Of a DNA stretch of 64,000 nucleotides, positions 55,265-63,560 are shown piece by piece (positions within the stretch are counted from its first letter, which is position 1; each line of letters opens with the position of its first letter). A model generated the notes under the pieces. The model made no database searches, was not told the origin of the DNA, and saw nothing but the letters and a program-made list of their open reading frames with translations. The stretch is from Desulfobotulus alkaliphilus. GTDB lineage: Bacteria; Desulfobacterota; Desulfobacteria; Desulfobacterales; ASO4-4. Where the stretch lies: positions 52,118-116,117 of the forward strand of contig NZ_VLLC01000012.1 in NCBI RefSeq assembly GCF_007830435.1, written 5' to 3'. A program made the translations under genes and the position numbers.

Positions 55265-55298
55265 CCGCAAAGAAACACCATTCTGCGGATTCTGTCAA
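55265..55298 (-). promoter_or_regulatory. Candidate trpR-trpB promoter/operator
   Basis: On the minus strand TTGACA (55293-55298) is followed after 17 bases by TTTCTT (55270-55275). The short palindrome CCGCA...TGCGG (55265-55288) overlaps the -10 region. The -35 is perfect and the -10 poor. The E. coli CTAGTTAACTAG operator core is absent, so TrpR binding here is a guess. Confidence 0.35.
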
Positions 55299-55501
55299 TG
55301 GGCTTTCCGGGCAGAGAACACAAGGCCAGACAAAAGACGGAACAGGGACTCACAGGGACTGGCAAGCACTGGCAAGAAACCCGTAAAACTGCGAGATCTT
55401 TTTGTGACAGAGCACATGGGTATCGCATTTCAGGGGATTCTGGGGTATTCTGGAGTCAGAGAAACGCTGATGCTGATGCATTTAAAAAAAGGAGCATCCC
55501 A

Positions 55502-55666
55502 ATGGAAACGGAAGAGCAAAAAAAGCCATCCAGAAGATTCAATCCTTTCATACCGGAATCCTCCCGAAAAAAACCCGGCTGAACATCTCCCCTTACCTTT
55601 GAGACGGGGACCGATCTCTCAGACATTCTGGATATTTTTTCCGGTGAGCAGGAAGAAGAAAACTAA
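55502..55666 (+). pseudogene. Small ORF interrupted by an in-frame TGA
   Basis: ATG at 55502 with GGAGCATCCC upstream encodes 26 residues beginning METEEQKKPSRRFNPFIPES. It meets TGA at 55580-55582 and then continues open in the same frame for 27 residues (TSPLTFETGTDLSDILDIFS, then GEQEEEN) to TAA at 55664. The second part has protein-like composition, so the TGA may be a nonsense mutation. Sequence after the TGA can form a short CCCC/GGGG hairpin, but a selenocysteine role is not favoured because no redox context is seen. The foldback repeat C starts eight bases after the TAA. Confidence 0.45.
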
Positions 55667-55674
55667 AAACAAAC

Positions 55675-55857
55675 GTAACTGTTCAGCACGGTTTTCCAAG
55701 TACCATACCTGCAAGACAGATGCACAGGCCCCAGGCTATTTGCACGTGACGAAACGATTGCAATGTCACTTGCAAATAGCCACGGAGCCTTGCAACAGTA
55801 CAAAGCTGCTGCAACTACAGCATTGCCAGTGCGGAATAAACTGTGCTGAATAATTAC
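55675..55857 (+). repeat. Foldback repeat, copy C (short form, 183 bp)
   Basis: Both termini are intact (GTAACTGTTCAGCACGGTTTT and ACTGTGCTGAATAATTAC). Compared with the full copy, about 160 bases of the apex are absent: GGCTATTTGCACGTGAC runs directly into GAAACGATTGCAATGTCACTTGCAAATAGCC (described in part). The remaining sequence is a tidy long hairpin with GGCTATTTGC opposite GCAAATAGCC. Confidence 0.9.
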
Positions 55858-55870
55858 TAACAAACAACCA

Positions 55871-55928
55871 TAACAGCAGTCCGGCCCAAAGCTGTTACAA
55901 GACTTTGACCGCAGGGAATCCGGACTGC
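55871..55928 (+). promoter_or_regulatory. Alternative-hairpin leader before the membrane protein gene
   Basis: TAACAGC (55871-55877) pairs with GCTGTTA (55891-55897), while GCAGTCCGG (55876-55884) pairs with CCGGACTGC (55920-55928). The left arms overlap, so the two hairpins are mutually exclusive. It lies just before the start at 55955 and could act as an attenuator or mark a degraded repeat. Confidence 0.4.
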
Positions 55929-55954
55929 CAACTATATCAAGATGGATTTAACCC

Positions 55955-57481
55955 ATGCACCGATTTGTGCCCGTGCCCTCCATTCTGCTTCCCGGCCTTC
56001 TTGCCTCCGCCATACTGGCTTTCCTTCAGATTCATCTCTGCATGGATCCCATACTGAAAAATGCCCTTCTTCTTCAGGAACAGGGCATCCTCACCATCCC
56101 CCACGGAGCAGCCATCCAGACCCTTTCGGGGGCAGGTGCGGGCTTTTCTGCGGCCCTTCTCTTTGTGCTTTCTCTGGGCGCCGGACTCACGCTGGCAAGC
56201 TTTGCCCTTGCCTTTGCAAGTCGCCGTCTTGTCCCTGACCAGCGCTATATTCTTTTTCCATCCTTCGCCCTGTGGGCAGGCCTGCTTTTCTTTGTAAATC
56301 AAGATGGCCCGGTACTTTTTCCAAGCCTCTGGGTGCTGATCATCCCGGCCATCACATGGAAAAGCACCCTGAAACACCTGCCTGAATCCAGCATCCGTGA
56401 GCCCTTTTTCCACAAGCCCATGCACCTCGTCCCCCTTATTATCCTGACCCTTGCTGCCCTGCCCATGCTGAGCAAGGGCATGTTCCTCGATATCCGTGAC
56501 AGCCTGCTTTTTTCCACCCGTGCAGGCCTTGCCGTCAGCGATGCCTATTACCAGCACACCCTGCCTGCCGCAGAAGTCATCAAACCCATTGCCGCAAGAC
56601 AACTGAAGCTCTATCAGGCAGCCCCTGCTTTCTCCGAAGAAACAATATACCATCTTAAAGCTCAGGGCTGGCATCCCGCAGGCCCCGGAACACGACCCCA
56701 TGTCCGGATCAGTGAACAAAACAGCCTCCTTACGGTCAGCGGCAGTGAAATAACAAAAACGAGGCTGTTCAGGCCGGACTTTGAATCCGCTCCCGGACAC
56801 AGCCTCGACAAAGCCACCCTGACAGGGGACCGCCTCAAAGGTTTCCGCAGCCTTATCCTCTATTGTCTCATTCCGGGATTCCCCCTGCTTCTCTACACCT
56901 TCGTATTCTCCTCCCTGCGCTGCATCCTTGCATGGATTTTTGACCGGCCTGCGGCATCCCTGCTGGCCTCAGGCATCTGCCTTGCAACAGGCCTCTTTAT
57001 GCTTGTCCCCATCCATTATCTCGGAAAAACGGAGCGGGGCCCTCAGGACACGGGAACCCTGAACAGCTATCTTGTTTCGGAAAAAAAAAGCCAGCGGCTC
57101 CATGCCATGCGCTCGGCAGCCAAAGGGAAAAGACTTCAGACCAGCAAAGAGATTCTTGAAACCTACCTCTCCCATGGCAACCCTGCGGAACGCTACTGGA
57201 CAACGGCTTATCTGGGAGCAAGGCCATCGGAAACAAACTGGCCCCTTCTGCTGCAGGCCCTGAAAGATCCCCAGATCAACGTGGTCTGCAAAGCAGTGGA
57301 ATCCCTGTCCCTTGCCGGTCCTGCCCTGAACAGAAGCAGGGAAGCACAGCAGGCCATACTGGAAACCCTCCAGACAAGCAGCCACCCCTACATCCAGTGG
57401 TATGCATTCCGGGCACTGAAAAGACTGGGGCCTCTGCCAGGCATAAGCAGCACAGGATCATTGCCCCTGACCTTACCATAA
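55955..57481 (+). CDS. Polytopic membrane protein with C-terminal HEAT-like repeats, unknown function
   Basis: A 508-residue protein with several predicted membrane helices in the N-terminal 160 residues (FSAALLFVLSLGAGLTLASFA; YILFPSFALWAGLLFFV; LVPLIILTLAALPML) and two more near 305-370. A soluble loop separates them. The C-terminal 140 residues look like helical HEAT/armadillo repeats (AERYWTTAYLGARPSETNWP; DPQINVVCKAVESLSLAGPA; HPYIQWYAFRALKRLG). The ribosome-binding site is weak. No family is recognised. A structured leader and repeat C lie upstream, and a REP-like repeat lies 12 bp after the stop. Confidence 0.7.
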   Translation: MHRFVPVPSILLPGLLASAILAFLQIHLCMDPILKNALLLQEQGILTIPHGAAIQTLSGAGAGFSAALLFVLSLGAGLTLASFALAFASRRLVPDQRYILFPSFALWAGLLFFVNQDGPVLFPSLWVLIIPAITWKSTLKHLPESSIREPFFHKPMHLVPLIILTLAALPMLSKGMFLDIRDSLLFSTRAGLAVSDAYYQHTLPAAEVIKPIAARQLKLYQAAPAFSEETIYHLKAQGWHPAGPGTRPHVRISEQNSLLTVSGSEITKTRLFRPDFESAPGHSLDKATLTGDRLKGFRSLILYCLIPGFPLLLYTFVFSSLRCILAWIFDRPAASLLASGICLATGLFMLVPIHYLGKTERGPQDTGTLNSYLVSEKKSQRLHAMRSAAKGKRLQTSKEILETYLSHGNPAERYWTTAYLGARPSETNWPLLLQALKDPQINVVCKAVESLSLAGPALNRSREAQQAILETLQTSSHPYIQWYAFRALKRLGPLPGISSTGSLPLTLP

Positions 57482-57492
57482 TTGATGCATGC

Positions 57493-57583
57493 CGACGGGC
57501 ACCCGTAAAGGGTTCCCTTACACCAAACAGAGCCGTAAAAACCATTCACAGGGGCAGAACTTCAAGCCTGCCCCTATGAAAAC
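57493..57583 (+). repeat. Two-hairpin REP-like repeat, copy 2
   Basis: GACGGGCACCCGTAAAGGG, then CCGTAAAAACCATTCACAGG and the second hairpin GGGGCAG...CTGCCCC ending TATGAAAAC. Order and spacing match the copies at 53371 and 58731. It begins 12 bp after the stop of the membrane protein gene. Confidence 0.85.
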
Positions 57584-57678
57584 TCGCACCATGGACCTGA
57601 AACAACCTGACCAGCAAGCTGTGGCTGAGCCAGGGTAGTGACCAGAAAAGACATTGAATTTTTATGGGAATATAGAGG

Positions 57679-58350
57679 ATGGACGAAAACCGGCGGACAC
57701 ACCTTGATGCCATCACCCTGATGCTGGCGGCAACTCTTGTGATCATCCTTGAATATGCAGCAGGATTTTTGCCCTCCGGCTGGCCCGGCCTTTTAAAAAT
57801 ATGCCTGCTGCGGCTTGTTCAGTGCGCCGTACTTCTCGGCCTGCTCTTTTTCAGAAAGCATCCACCCGCAGCCGCAGGTCTTGGCCTGACAAATCTGGGC
57901 AAAGGAATAAAAACCGGCATTCTGGGATGCCTCTTGATGGGAGTCAGCGCCCTTTGTGCCGGTCTTGCGCTTCACTTTAACGGCATCAGCCCCCTGCCCC
58001 TCATCCATGTACCTCTGCCTGAGGGCACAATCCATATCATCCTCTTTTTCATTGCAGGAGGCCTGATAGCACCAGTGGCGGAAGAGCTGTTTTTCCGGGG
58101 TTTCATTTTCGGATACTTAAAGAAATATGGCTTTATCCCGGCCCTTCTCATCAGCACCACCATCTTTGCCATGCTCCACTCTCCCCCCCAGCCCACCCAG
58201 TGGATCGGCGGGCTGGGTTTCGGGCTGGCCTATGGGGTTTCAGGAAGTCTCGCAGCCCCTGTCATTATCCACGCCTGCGGCAATCTGGTCCTTTTTTCCC
58301 TTTCATGGATGACAGCCCAGCCTTTTTTCAAAGCCCTTATTTATCCATGA
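57679..58350 (+). CDS. CPBP-family intramembrane metalloprotease
   Basis: A 223-residue polytopic membrane protein of the CAAX protease/bacteriocin-processing (Abi) family. The motifs are VAEELFFRGFIFGYL (EExxxR), MLHSPPQPTQW (first histidine) and VIIHACGNLVLF (HxxxN-type). Eukaryotic Rce1 relatives cleave prenylated proteins; bacterial members act in bacteriocin immunity or membrane proteolysis. Substrate unknown. A ribosome-binding AGAGGA lies before the ATG. The last 14 bases overlap a convergent small gene. Confidence 0.88.
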   Translation: MDENRRTHLDAITLMLAATLVIILEYAAGFLPSGWPGLLKICLLRLVQCAVLLGLLFFRKHPPAAAGLGLTNLGKGIKTGILGCLLMGVSALCAGLALHFNGISPLPLIHVPLPEGTIHIILFFIAGGLIAPVAEELFFRGFIFGYLKKYGFIPALLISTTIFAMLHSPPQPTQWIGGLGFGLAYGVSGSLAAPVIIHACGNLVLFSLSWMTAQPFFKALIYP

Positions 58351-58612
58351 TGCCCCCAAGAATCAGGAGAAAAATCCCCATAGCAATCAAAAGAACGTAC
58401 AAAGGCGCAAGAAGAACCGCATCCGCTGCTGTCTGAAGAATTTCCCATGGAAGCCTGTCCACCCAGGCAAGTCTTTCTGCAGGAATCATTGCTTCAAGGG
58501 TAAGATCCGCAGCCTCAAAATCCATTTCCATGAATCCCGCAATACCTTTAAGCAAAAGAAAAAAAAGCCCCCCAACAAGAAGCAGCCCACCCATAAACGT
58601 TTTTTTGAACAT
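58337..58612 (-). CDS. Small two-helix membrane protein, unknown function
   Basis: A 91-residue protein with two hydrophobic helices (TFMGGLLLVGGLFFLLLKGI near 4-25; VLLAPLYVLLIAMGIFLLILGG near 65-88) joined by a mostly acidic extracytoplasmic loop. GAGGAGG precedes the ATG at 58612, which was preferred over a start 15 codons upstream. Its 3' end overlaps the convergent CPBP gene by 14 bases. No family is recognised. Confidence 0.65.
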   Translation of the reverse strand: MFKKTFMGGLLLVGGLFFLLLKGIAGFMEMDFEAADLTLEAMIPAERLAWVDRLPWEILQTAADAVLLAPLYVLLIAMGIFLLILGGIMDK

Positions 58613-58730
58613 AGATCCTCCTCCGATGTCCATCACAGATTTTTTTCTGATTACCACGGTCTTTCAGCCATACAAAGCCTAATCATGGAAATTATTATGA
58701 CCCGATTTTATGCGTGTTCGTTTATCGCAG

Positions 58731-58840
58731 ATAAAGGGTGCCCCGACACAAAACAGGGCCGTAAAAATCCTTAACAGGGGCCGTCCTTACGGCTGCCCGC
58801 ATGAAAACACATGGGCCTGATAAGAACAGACCAGTCAATG
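58731..58840 (+). repeat. Two-hairpin REP-like repeat, copy 3
   Basis: ATAAAGGGTGCCCC, ACAAAACAGGGCCGTAAAAA and CCTTAACAGGGGCCGTCC, TTACGGCTGCCCGCATGAAAAC follow the family order. Similarity to copy 2 continues through CATGGGCCTGATAAGAACAG. The stem sequences differ but pairing is kept. Confidence 0.75.
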
Positions 58841-59464
58841 GTACCTGAGAAAGGGCAGAAATCAGCATATACGCCTGACGGCCTGTTCTGCACGGCCATT
58901 CCCTTTCCAACCCGCCCATACATGCAATTTGTGAGCCCTTACCCAAAAAACACCCTACGGATCTTCATGAAAAAATATTTTATATCACAGGCTCCATGCA
59001 CTGAATACACAAAGCAGCGAAAAAACGAAGCTGCCAGCAACCATCTCCCGCAAAAATACCCATGGCAATCCTTTACGGACCAAAACCCTGCCCCAGACCA
59101 TGAAACCTCGAGCAATTGATCTGTCTTGCATGTTGCCATGACAAAAAAAAACAGGAATCAGACAAAATTAAGCCTGTGCTATTACAAAAAAAGCCTTTGC
59201 AGGGAATGAAATCCCGTTGCATCACGGCCTTCCATCTGCTACCTTTTAACTCATTTCAGGTATTCTTGCCGGACATTGAATCTGGCTATGCAGCAGCACT
59301 GAAAAGCATTGCCTTTTCCAGCAGGCAGTCCGGGGATACCCGGACGACTGCAAAAAAAGCCCTTAAGGACTCAGTTTCGCTTCTGACCCGTACAAAAATT
59401 TCCTGCTGCCCCACTGGTCAGAACCAACGGACACGATTGACCTTCCCGCCCTGCAGAGGTTTAT
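58841..59464. other. Long intergenic region before cheX
   Basis: About 620 bases without a convincing gene on either strand. Frames present have no ribosome-binding site and atypical composition. It should contain the promoter of the cheX / receiver / kinase group, but no clear -35/-10 or -24/-12 pair was recognised. Confidence 0.45.
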
Positions 59465-59926
59465 ATGAAAGCCGAACATATCAATCCTTTCATCAGCGCT
59501 ACCATTGGTGTCATTTCCACCATGGCCTTCGTCAAACCCGTTCCAGGCAAACCCTTTTTAAAAAAAGACAACAAAGCCATAGGAGACGTCAGCGCCATTG
59601 TGGGCATGACCGGACCTTCCCATGCAACCTTCTCCATCAGCTTTCAGAAGCAGGCCATACTGGCCATTGTCTCCGGCATGTTCGGAGAAACCATTGAAAG
59701 CCTTAACGACGAAGTTGCCGAAGCCGCAGGAGAGCTGGCAAACATGATCTCAGGACAGGCCCGGAAGGAACTGGAAACGACTGGTGTTGTTTATGATGGC
59801 GCCATTCCAACGGTTGCCTCCGGTGAAAACCATGAGCTCAAACACATCACGGATGGTCCCAAAATTGCCGTACCTTTCAGTGTGGCTGACAGCACCTTCA
59901 CCCTTGAGTTAAGCTTTGAATCCTGA
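59465..59926 (+). CDS. cheX: CheX/CheC-type chemotaxis phosphatase
   Basis: A 153-residue CheX-like protein. The catalytic pair lies in AAGELANMISGQARKEL, where E and N three residues apart match the CheX ExxN motif. The beta strands DVSAIVGMTG, ATFSISFQKQAIL and KIAVPFSVADSTFTLELS complete the fold. CheX dephosphorylates CheY-P in spirochaetes and Thermotoga. No cheA or cheY is next to it. It is followed by a receiver-like protein and a kinase, which may be its signalling partners. GAGG precedes the ATG. Confidence 0.85.
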   Translation: MKAEHINPFISATIGVISTMAFVKPVPGKPFLKKDNKAIGDVSAIVGMTGPSHATFSISFQKQAILAIVSGMFGETIESLNDEVAEAAGELANMISGQARKELETTGVVYDGAIPTVASGENHELKHITDGPKIAVPFSVADSTFTLELSFES

Positions 59927-60079
59927 GACGCCTGTTTTTTTAAAGCCTTCCCATGCTTCTCATGCCGGACAGAAACCCTGACAAAATGCAGGAGCAATCA
60001 GGCACTGTCTTAGTGTGCCACCATTAACGATGCCCCATACAGCGCAAGCACCATGACATGAGACAAAGGAGGTGAGTCG

Positions 60080-60628
60080 ATGACTGTAAAAAAACTCATT
60101 ATGCTTGTCGAGGATGATCCTGAAATCAATTCCTCGCTGGAACTGGGCGCATTAAGATACTTCGGTGCAGATACAGATGTGGAGCTGTGCGTCGGACAAA
60201 GCATCCCCCAGGTTTCAGAATTTCTTGAGAACTATGCGAAAACAATTCCTGAAGCAAAGATTTACGCCATACTGGACTATAATTTAAGCAATAATTTTCC
60301 GGGTGAACAAAAACCTGCTGAAGCACTTTTTTACAACAACGATTTTCAGCACTTTTTAAAAAATGGTGGAATTGTAATCATATACAATGGCTACCCCGAA
60401 CAGGTCATCCAGTCCAAGGCGATCATGCAAACCCATGACCTCTACCCTGACATTGCATTTTTTCTGGCAGAAAAAACAAAGGTTCCCATGGAAGACATTT
60501 TCAAAGTCATCAAGGCCGCCGTACCTGAAAAACTGTCCGGCCTGCGCAAACATGCCCTTAACTTCAATCATGATCTTTCCGCAATGATCAAAACCATGAG
60601 AGCCGGGCAAAAAAGAGCTGTCTCTTAA
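60080..60628 (+). CDS. Atypical response-regulator receiver protein
   Basis: A 182-residue single-domain receiver. The acidic pocket is LVEDDPEI (two Asp near 11-12) with the candidate phosphoacceptor in AILDYNLSNN. The usual Thr/Ser is replaced in IVIIYNGYP and a lysine occurs in AEKTKVP. The extra length comes from loops around GALRYFGADTDVELCVGQ and FPGEQKPAEALFYNND. There is no output domain. AAAGGAGGTGA precedes the ATG. Its neighbours suggest it relays signal from the kinase at 60846 and is reset by CheX; this is inference. Confidence 0.75.
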   Translation: MTVKKLIMLVEDDPEINSSLELGALRYFGADTDVELCVGQSIPQVSEFLENYAKTIPEAKIYAILDYNLSNNFPGEQKPAEALFYNNDFQHFLKNGGIVIIYNGYPEQVIQSKAIMQTHDLYPDIAFFLAEKTKVPMEDIFKVIKAAVPEKLSGLRKHALNFNHDLSAMIKTMRAGQKRAVS

Positions 60629-60845
60629 AAAGACCAGCTCCACAGACCAGCACTGAAAACAACATCTGTACAACCTTACCGAAGAGAATCATACATCTTA
60701 CTTATTAATAAGATCAAAACTTACTCGACAGGACATCTTCTGTTTCAGGCTTAATGATAATGGTCAGATATTTTTATCTACGCCAAGTGGGAAATGATCT
60801 TTTTAGTACCCGAAGGATTAATCCGAAAAGCAGGATACCGAGCGG

Positions 60846-62204
60846 ATGCAGGATCAGAATGATTATGTAAAAGACAAAATCATAACCCTCCTGAATACGC
60901 CTGATGCCGGAAAAGATCAGTTCCGTTCAGCAACTGTTTTTTTGTTAAAAGAATATGAAATTCTTTTTCAGCAGCTCAGAATACTTGAAGCCGTCCGTGG
61001 GCAGCAGAAAGAAACCATCGATAAGCAAAACGAAAAAAAACTGCTGCATGATGAACTCGTAAAGGCTCTGAAATCAAACTTCCAAAGGCTGAACAGTACC
61101 AATCAAAAACTCAAGGCTGCCAATGCAGAAATCAGAGAAAGACAAAGGATTCTTGTCCGTCTTGTTGGAGAGATTTCAAGGATTCAGGTAGCCGGAGACA
61201 GACATTCCCTGAGGAACATGGCTCTGATCAAAATGGAATCAGCAAGAACAAGGGCCATTGAAGCTGTTACTGCACAAATCATGCTTCTTTATCATTACAG
61301 TTCAGGCAACGAGAGCCATCTTGCGTTCTTGCATACATGCTGCAGTCCTTTTGGCATAACAGCAACCATGTTTCAGAATCCGGAACAGATCAGAATTAAA
61401 CTGATGCAGCTTGTACTTGATGACCCTTCTGATACTCAGACACCAAAAACATTCCATACAAACGACAAAGATTCATTTCTTTCCTCATTTCTTCCTGAAG
61501 AAACCTGTTTTTCCGAAGCCTACAGATCCTACCTTGACATCCTTAAACGTTTTCAGGGCAGCGGCCTGCCCTCCCTGCTTCTTGACACAGATATCTTTGG
61601 CCTTTTTTTGCCCGTTCTTGAAATCCGGAAACTTGGCATGGAGATGAACCTGCGCCTTACAGCAATGGACAACCTTATAATTAATGAAAAACTACCCTTC
61701 TCCGAGATCCTGCAACAGGCCTTCAGGCAGGCCTGCCTGGAAAAAAGCAGCCAGATCCAGATTCTTGAAGATTTGAAATTCAATCCTGTCTTCAATACCA
61801 ACAGCAAAATTTTCAGCTATGTACTAAGGGATCTTATATATAATGCCATTGATGCAGGAGCCACGGAAATACTTGTCAGCAGCTCTGAAGAGGCACCATC
61901 CAAAACAGAACTGCCACGCTCTTTTTCTGAAGGAGCTGTCTTTTACCTTTGCCTTGGCGATAACGGTACCGGGATGACAAAATGGCAGGTTAAAACTATA
62001 AATCAATACCTTTCAGGATCCGTAAGCTTCCCTGACTCCCTGTCGGAAAAGCCAGGCGGCGGGCAGGGAAGCCGCAGCCTGAAAGATTTTCTTCCGCTTC
62101 ACAGAGCCTCCTGCTATTATGTCAGCAATGGAAGCGGTACAAGGGTTCACCTCTTTTTCTCCCAAACGGATATCATGGGAGGCCAGCCCAGTCATCACCC
62201 TTAA
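60846..62204 (+). CDS. Sensor histidine kinase-like protein (soluble)
   Basis: A 452-residue protein without signal peptide or membrane helix. A coiled coil (about 45-110) precedes VAGDRHSLRNMALIK, where H120 in RHSLRN is a candidate phosphoacceptor. A long middle domain of unknown type follows. The C-terminal HATPase_c domain is clear: N-box YVLRDLIYNAIDAGA, G1 LGDNGTGM, G2 KPGGGQGSRSLKDF. It most resembles hybrid-less cytosolic kinases. Ribosome-binding AGGA is distant. With CheX and the receiver it forms an isolated signalling set. Confidence 0.75.
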   Translation: MQDQNDYVKDKIITLLNTPDAGKDQFRSATVFLLKEYEILFQQLRILEAVRGQQKETIDKQNEKKLLHDELVKALKSNFQRLNSTNQKLKAANAEIRERQRILVRLVGEISRIQVAGDRHSLRNMALIKMESARTRAIEAVTAQIMLLYHYSSGNESHLAFLHTCCSPFGITATMFQNPEQIRIKLMQLVLDDPSDTQTPKTFHTNDKDSFLSSFLPEETCFSEAYRSYLDILKRFQGSGLPSLLLDTDIFGLFLPVLEIRKLGMEMNLRLTAMDNLIINEKLPFSEILQQAFRQACLEKSSQIQILEDLKFNPVFNTNSKIFSYVLRDLIYNAIDAGATEILVSSSEEAPSKTELPRSFSEGAVFYLCLGDNGTGMTKWQVKTINQYLSGSVSFPDSLSEKPGGGQGSRSLKDFLPLHRASCYYVSNGSGTRVHLFFSQTDIMGGQPSHHP

Positions 62205-62312
62205 TGAATACCGTCAAACCGCTGTCAACCTTACAGATCTGCTCAGATAAACCGGGAATGGCCATCTTCCCGGTAATCCTTAACGGAACCAGAAACCAAG
62301 GGAGTCATAAAC

Positions 62313-62582
62313 ATGCTCAAAGTTTACAGTGCCACATGGTGCCCACACTGCCAGAAAGCCATTGACTGGCTGAAAAACCAGAAAATACCCTTTGAAGTCA
62401 TTGATATTGAAAAGGCAGGAGAAGAAACCGTAAAAAAAGTTATTGGCGCAAACGGCGGCGATGACTGGGTAGTGCCCACCCTGGAGTACCGGGGCCTGTG
62501 GCGGGAAGGAAAGGGTTTTGAAGCTGCATCCTTCCGGGAAGATCTCGTCCGCATGGGCGTGGAGATGCCAGCAGATGCATGA
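62313..62582 (+). CDS. Glutaredoxin family protein
   Basis: An 89-residue thioredoxin-fold protein with the redox motif CPHC (C10, C13) in YSATWCPHCQKA, then PFEVIDIEK and the cis-proline in WVVPTLEY. The CPHC active site and small size match glutaredoxins of anaerobes. It overlaps the hydrolase start by eight bases. GGGAG precedes the ATG. Confidence 0.88.
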   Translation: MLKVYSATWCPHCQKAIDWLKNQKIPFEVIDIEKAGEETVKKVIGANGGDDWVVPTLEYRGLWREGKGFEAASFREDLVRMGVEMPADA

Positions 62583-63492
62583 AGAAACCCTGCACTTTCA
62601 AAGCCGCTGGATTGCCTCCCGACAAGGAGAACTGCATACCCTCCAGAGCAAAAACAGTGGAAAAGAGCCTTTGTTTTTTGTCCACGGAAACAGCCTCTGT
62701 GCGGCAGCCTGCCTGCCGCTCCTGGAAAAACTGCATCAGGCGGGCCACCCTGTTCTGGCGGCAGACATACGGGGCCACGGACTTTCCACAGAGGATGGCT
62801 CCCTGCCCCTGAGAAACTGGGATATTTTCATCCATGACATTGCCCTGATCCTCAAAGAAACACAGACAAAACCCGTCACAGCCATTGGCCATTCCATGGG
62901 TGGCTATTTTCTCTATGCCGCAGCAGCCCGCTTTCCGGAACTCTTCTCCCGGATCATTCTTCTGGATCCTGTAATTTTTCCACCCGGCCACATTTTTCTT
63001 TTCCGTCTCACCCAGGCCCTGAAACTGAAAAACTGGTTTTCCCTGCCCCGCAATACCCGGAAAAAAAGGCGCCTTTTCCCGAACAAAGAAAGTGCTGCAA
63101 GCCATTACAGGGGCAAGGGGATGTTTCGCTTCTGGACAGAAGACAGCCTTCAGGGATTTCTGGATCAGGGCCTGAAACCAGCCGAAGAAGGCGGCCTGCG
63201 GCTTTCCTGCCAGCCGGAGCTGGAAGCCCGCTTCTATGAGAGTGTTCCCACGGACACATGGAAACATGCTCCTGCCATTGGCTGCCCGGTTCATATCATC
63301 CGGGCAGAGACCTCCCACCTTTTTGCCCCGGAGGCGGCATCACGGCTGAAAAAGAAGATTCCCCTCTGCGAAATCCACGGGATGGAAAATGCCGGTCATT
63401 TTTTCCCACTGGAAAACCCGGAAGGTACCGCAGACATCATTTTACAAAGATGCCTGAAACCTTCTTCCCATGAACAAAGAATATCGCTATAA
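62575..63492 (+). CDS. Alpha/beta hydrolase
   Basis: A 305-residue alpha/beta-hydrolase. The oxyanion segment is FFVHGNSLCAA, the nucleophile elbow GHSMGGYF, an ADIRGHGLS strand, and the catalytic histidine GMENAGHFFPLE near the C-terminus. The acid residue is not evident: ETSHLFAPEAA is where Asp is expected. Substrate unknown. The ATG at 62575 gives the best start and overlaps the glutaredoxin gene. Confidence 0.85.
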   Translation: MHEETLHFQSRWIASRQGELHTLQSKNSGKEPLFFVHGNSLCAAACLPLLEKLHQAGHPVLAADIRGHGLSTEDGSLPLRNWDIFIHDIALILKETQTKPVTAIGHSMGGYFLYAAAARFPELFSRIILLDPVIFPPGHIFLFRLTQALKLKNWFSLPRNTRKKRRLFPNKESAASHYRGKGMFRFWTEDSLQGFLDQGLKPAEEGGLRLSCQPELEARFYESVPTDTWKHAPAIGCPVHIIRAETSHLFAPEAASRLKKKIPLCEIHGMENAGHFFPLENPEGTADIILQRCLKPSSHEQRISL

Positions 63493-63560
63493 TACTAAAC
63501 CAAGTTTGTTTTCAAACCTCAACGATCCTTTTATCCATACCCGTCCGGAGGTGAGTTCCC

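Noticed and set aside
55404-55853. Plus-strand frame of 149 codons running into repeat C
   Set aside because: Its last third is repeat sequence; the frame beginning at 55502 has a better start and more protein-like content.
59116-59697. Plus-strand frame overlapping cheX
   Set aside because: It runs in another frame through the well-supported cheX gene and lacks a start signal.
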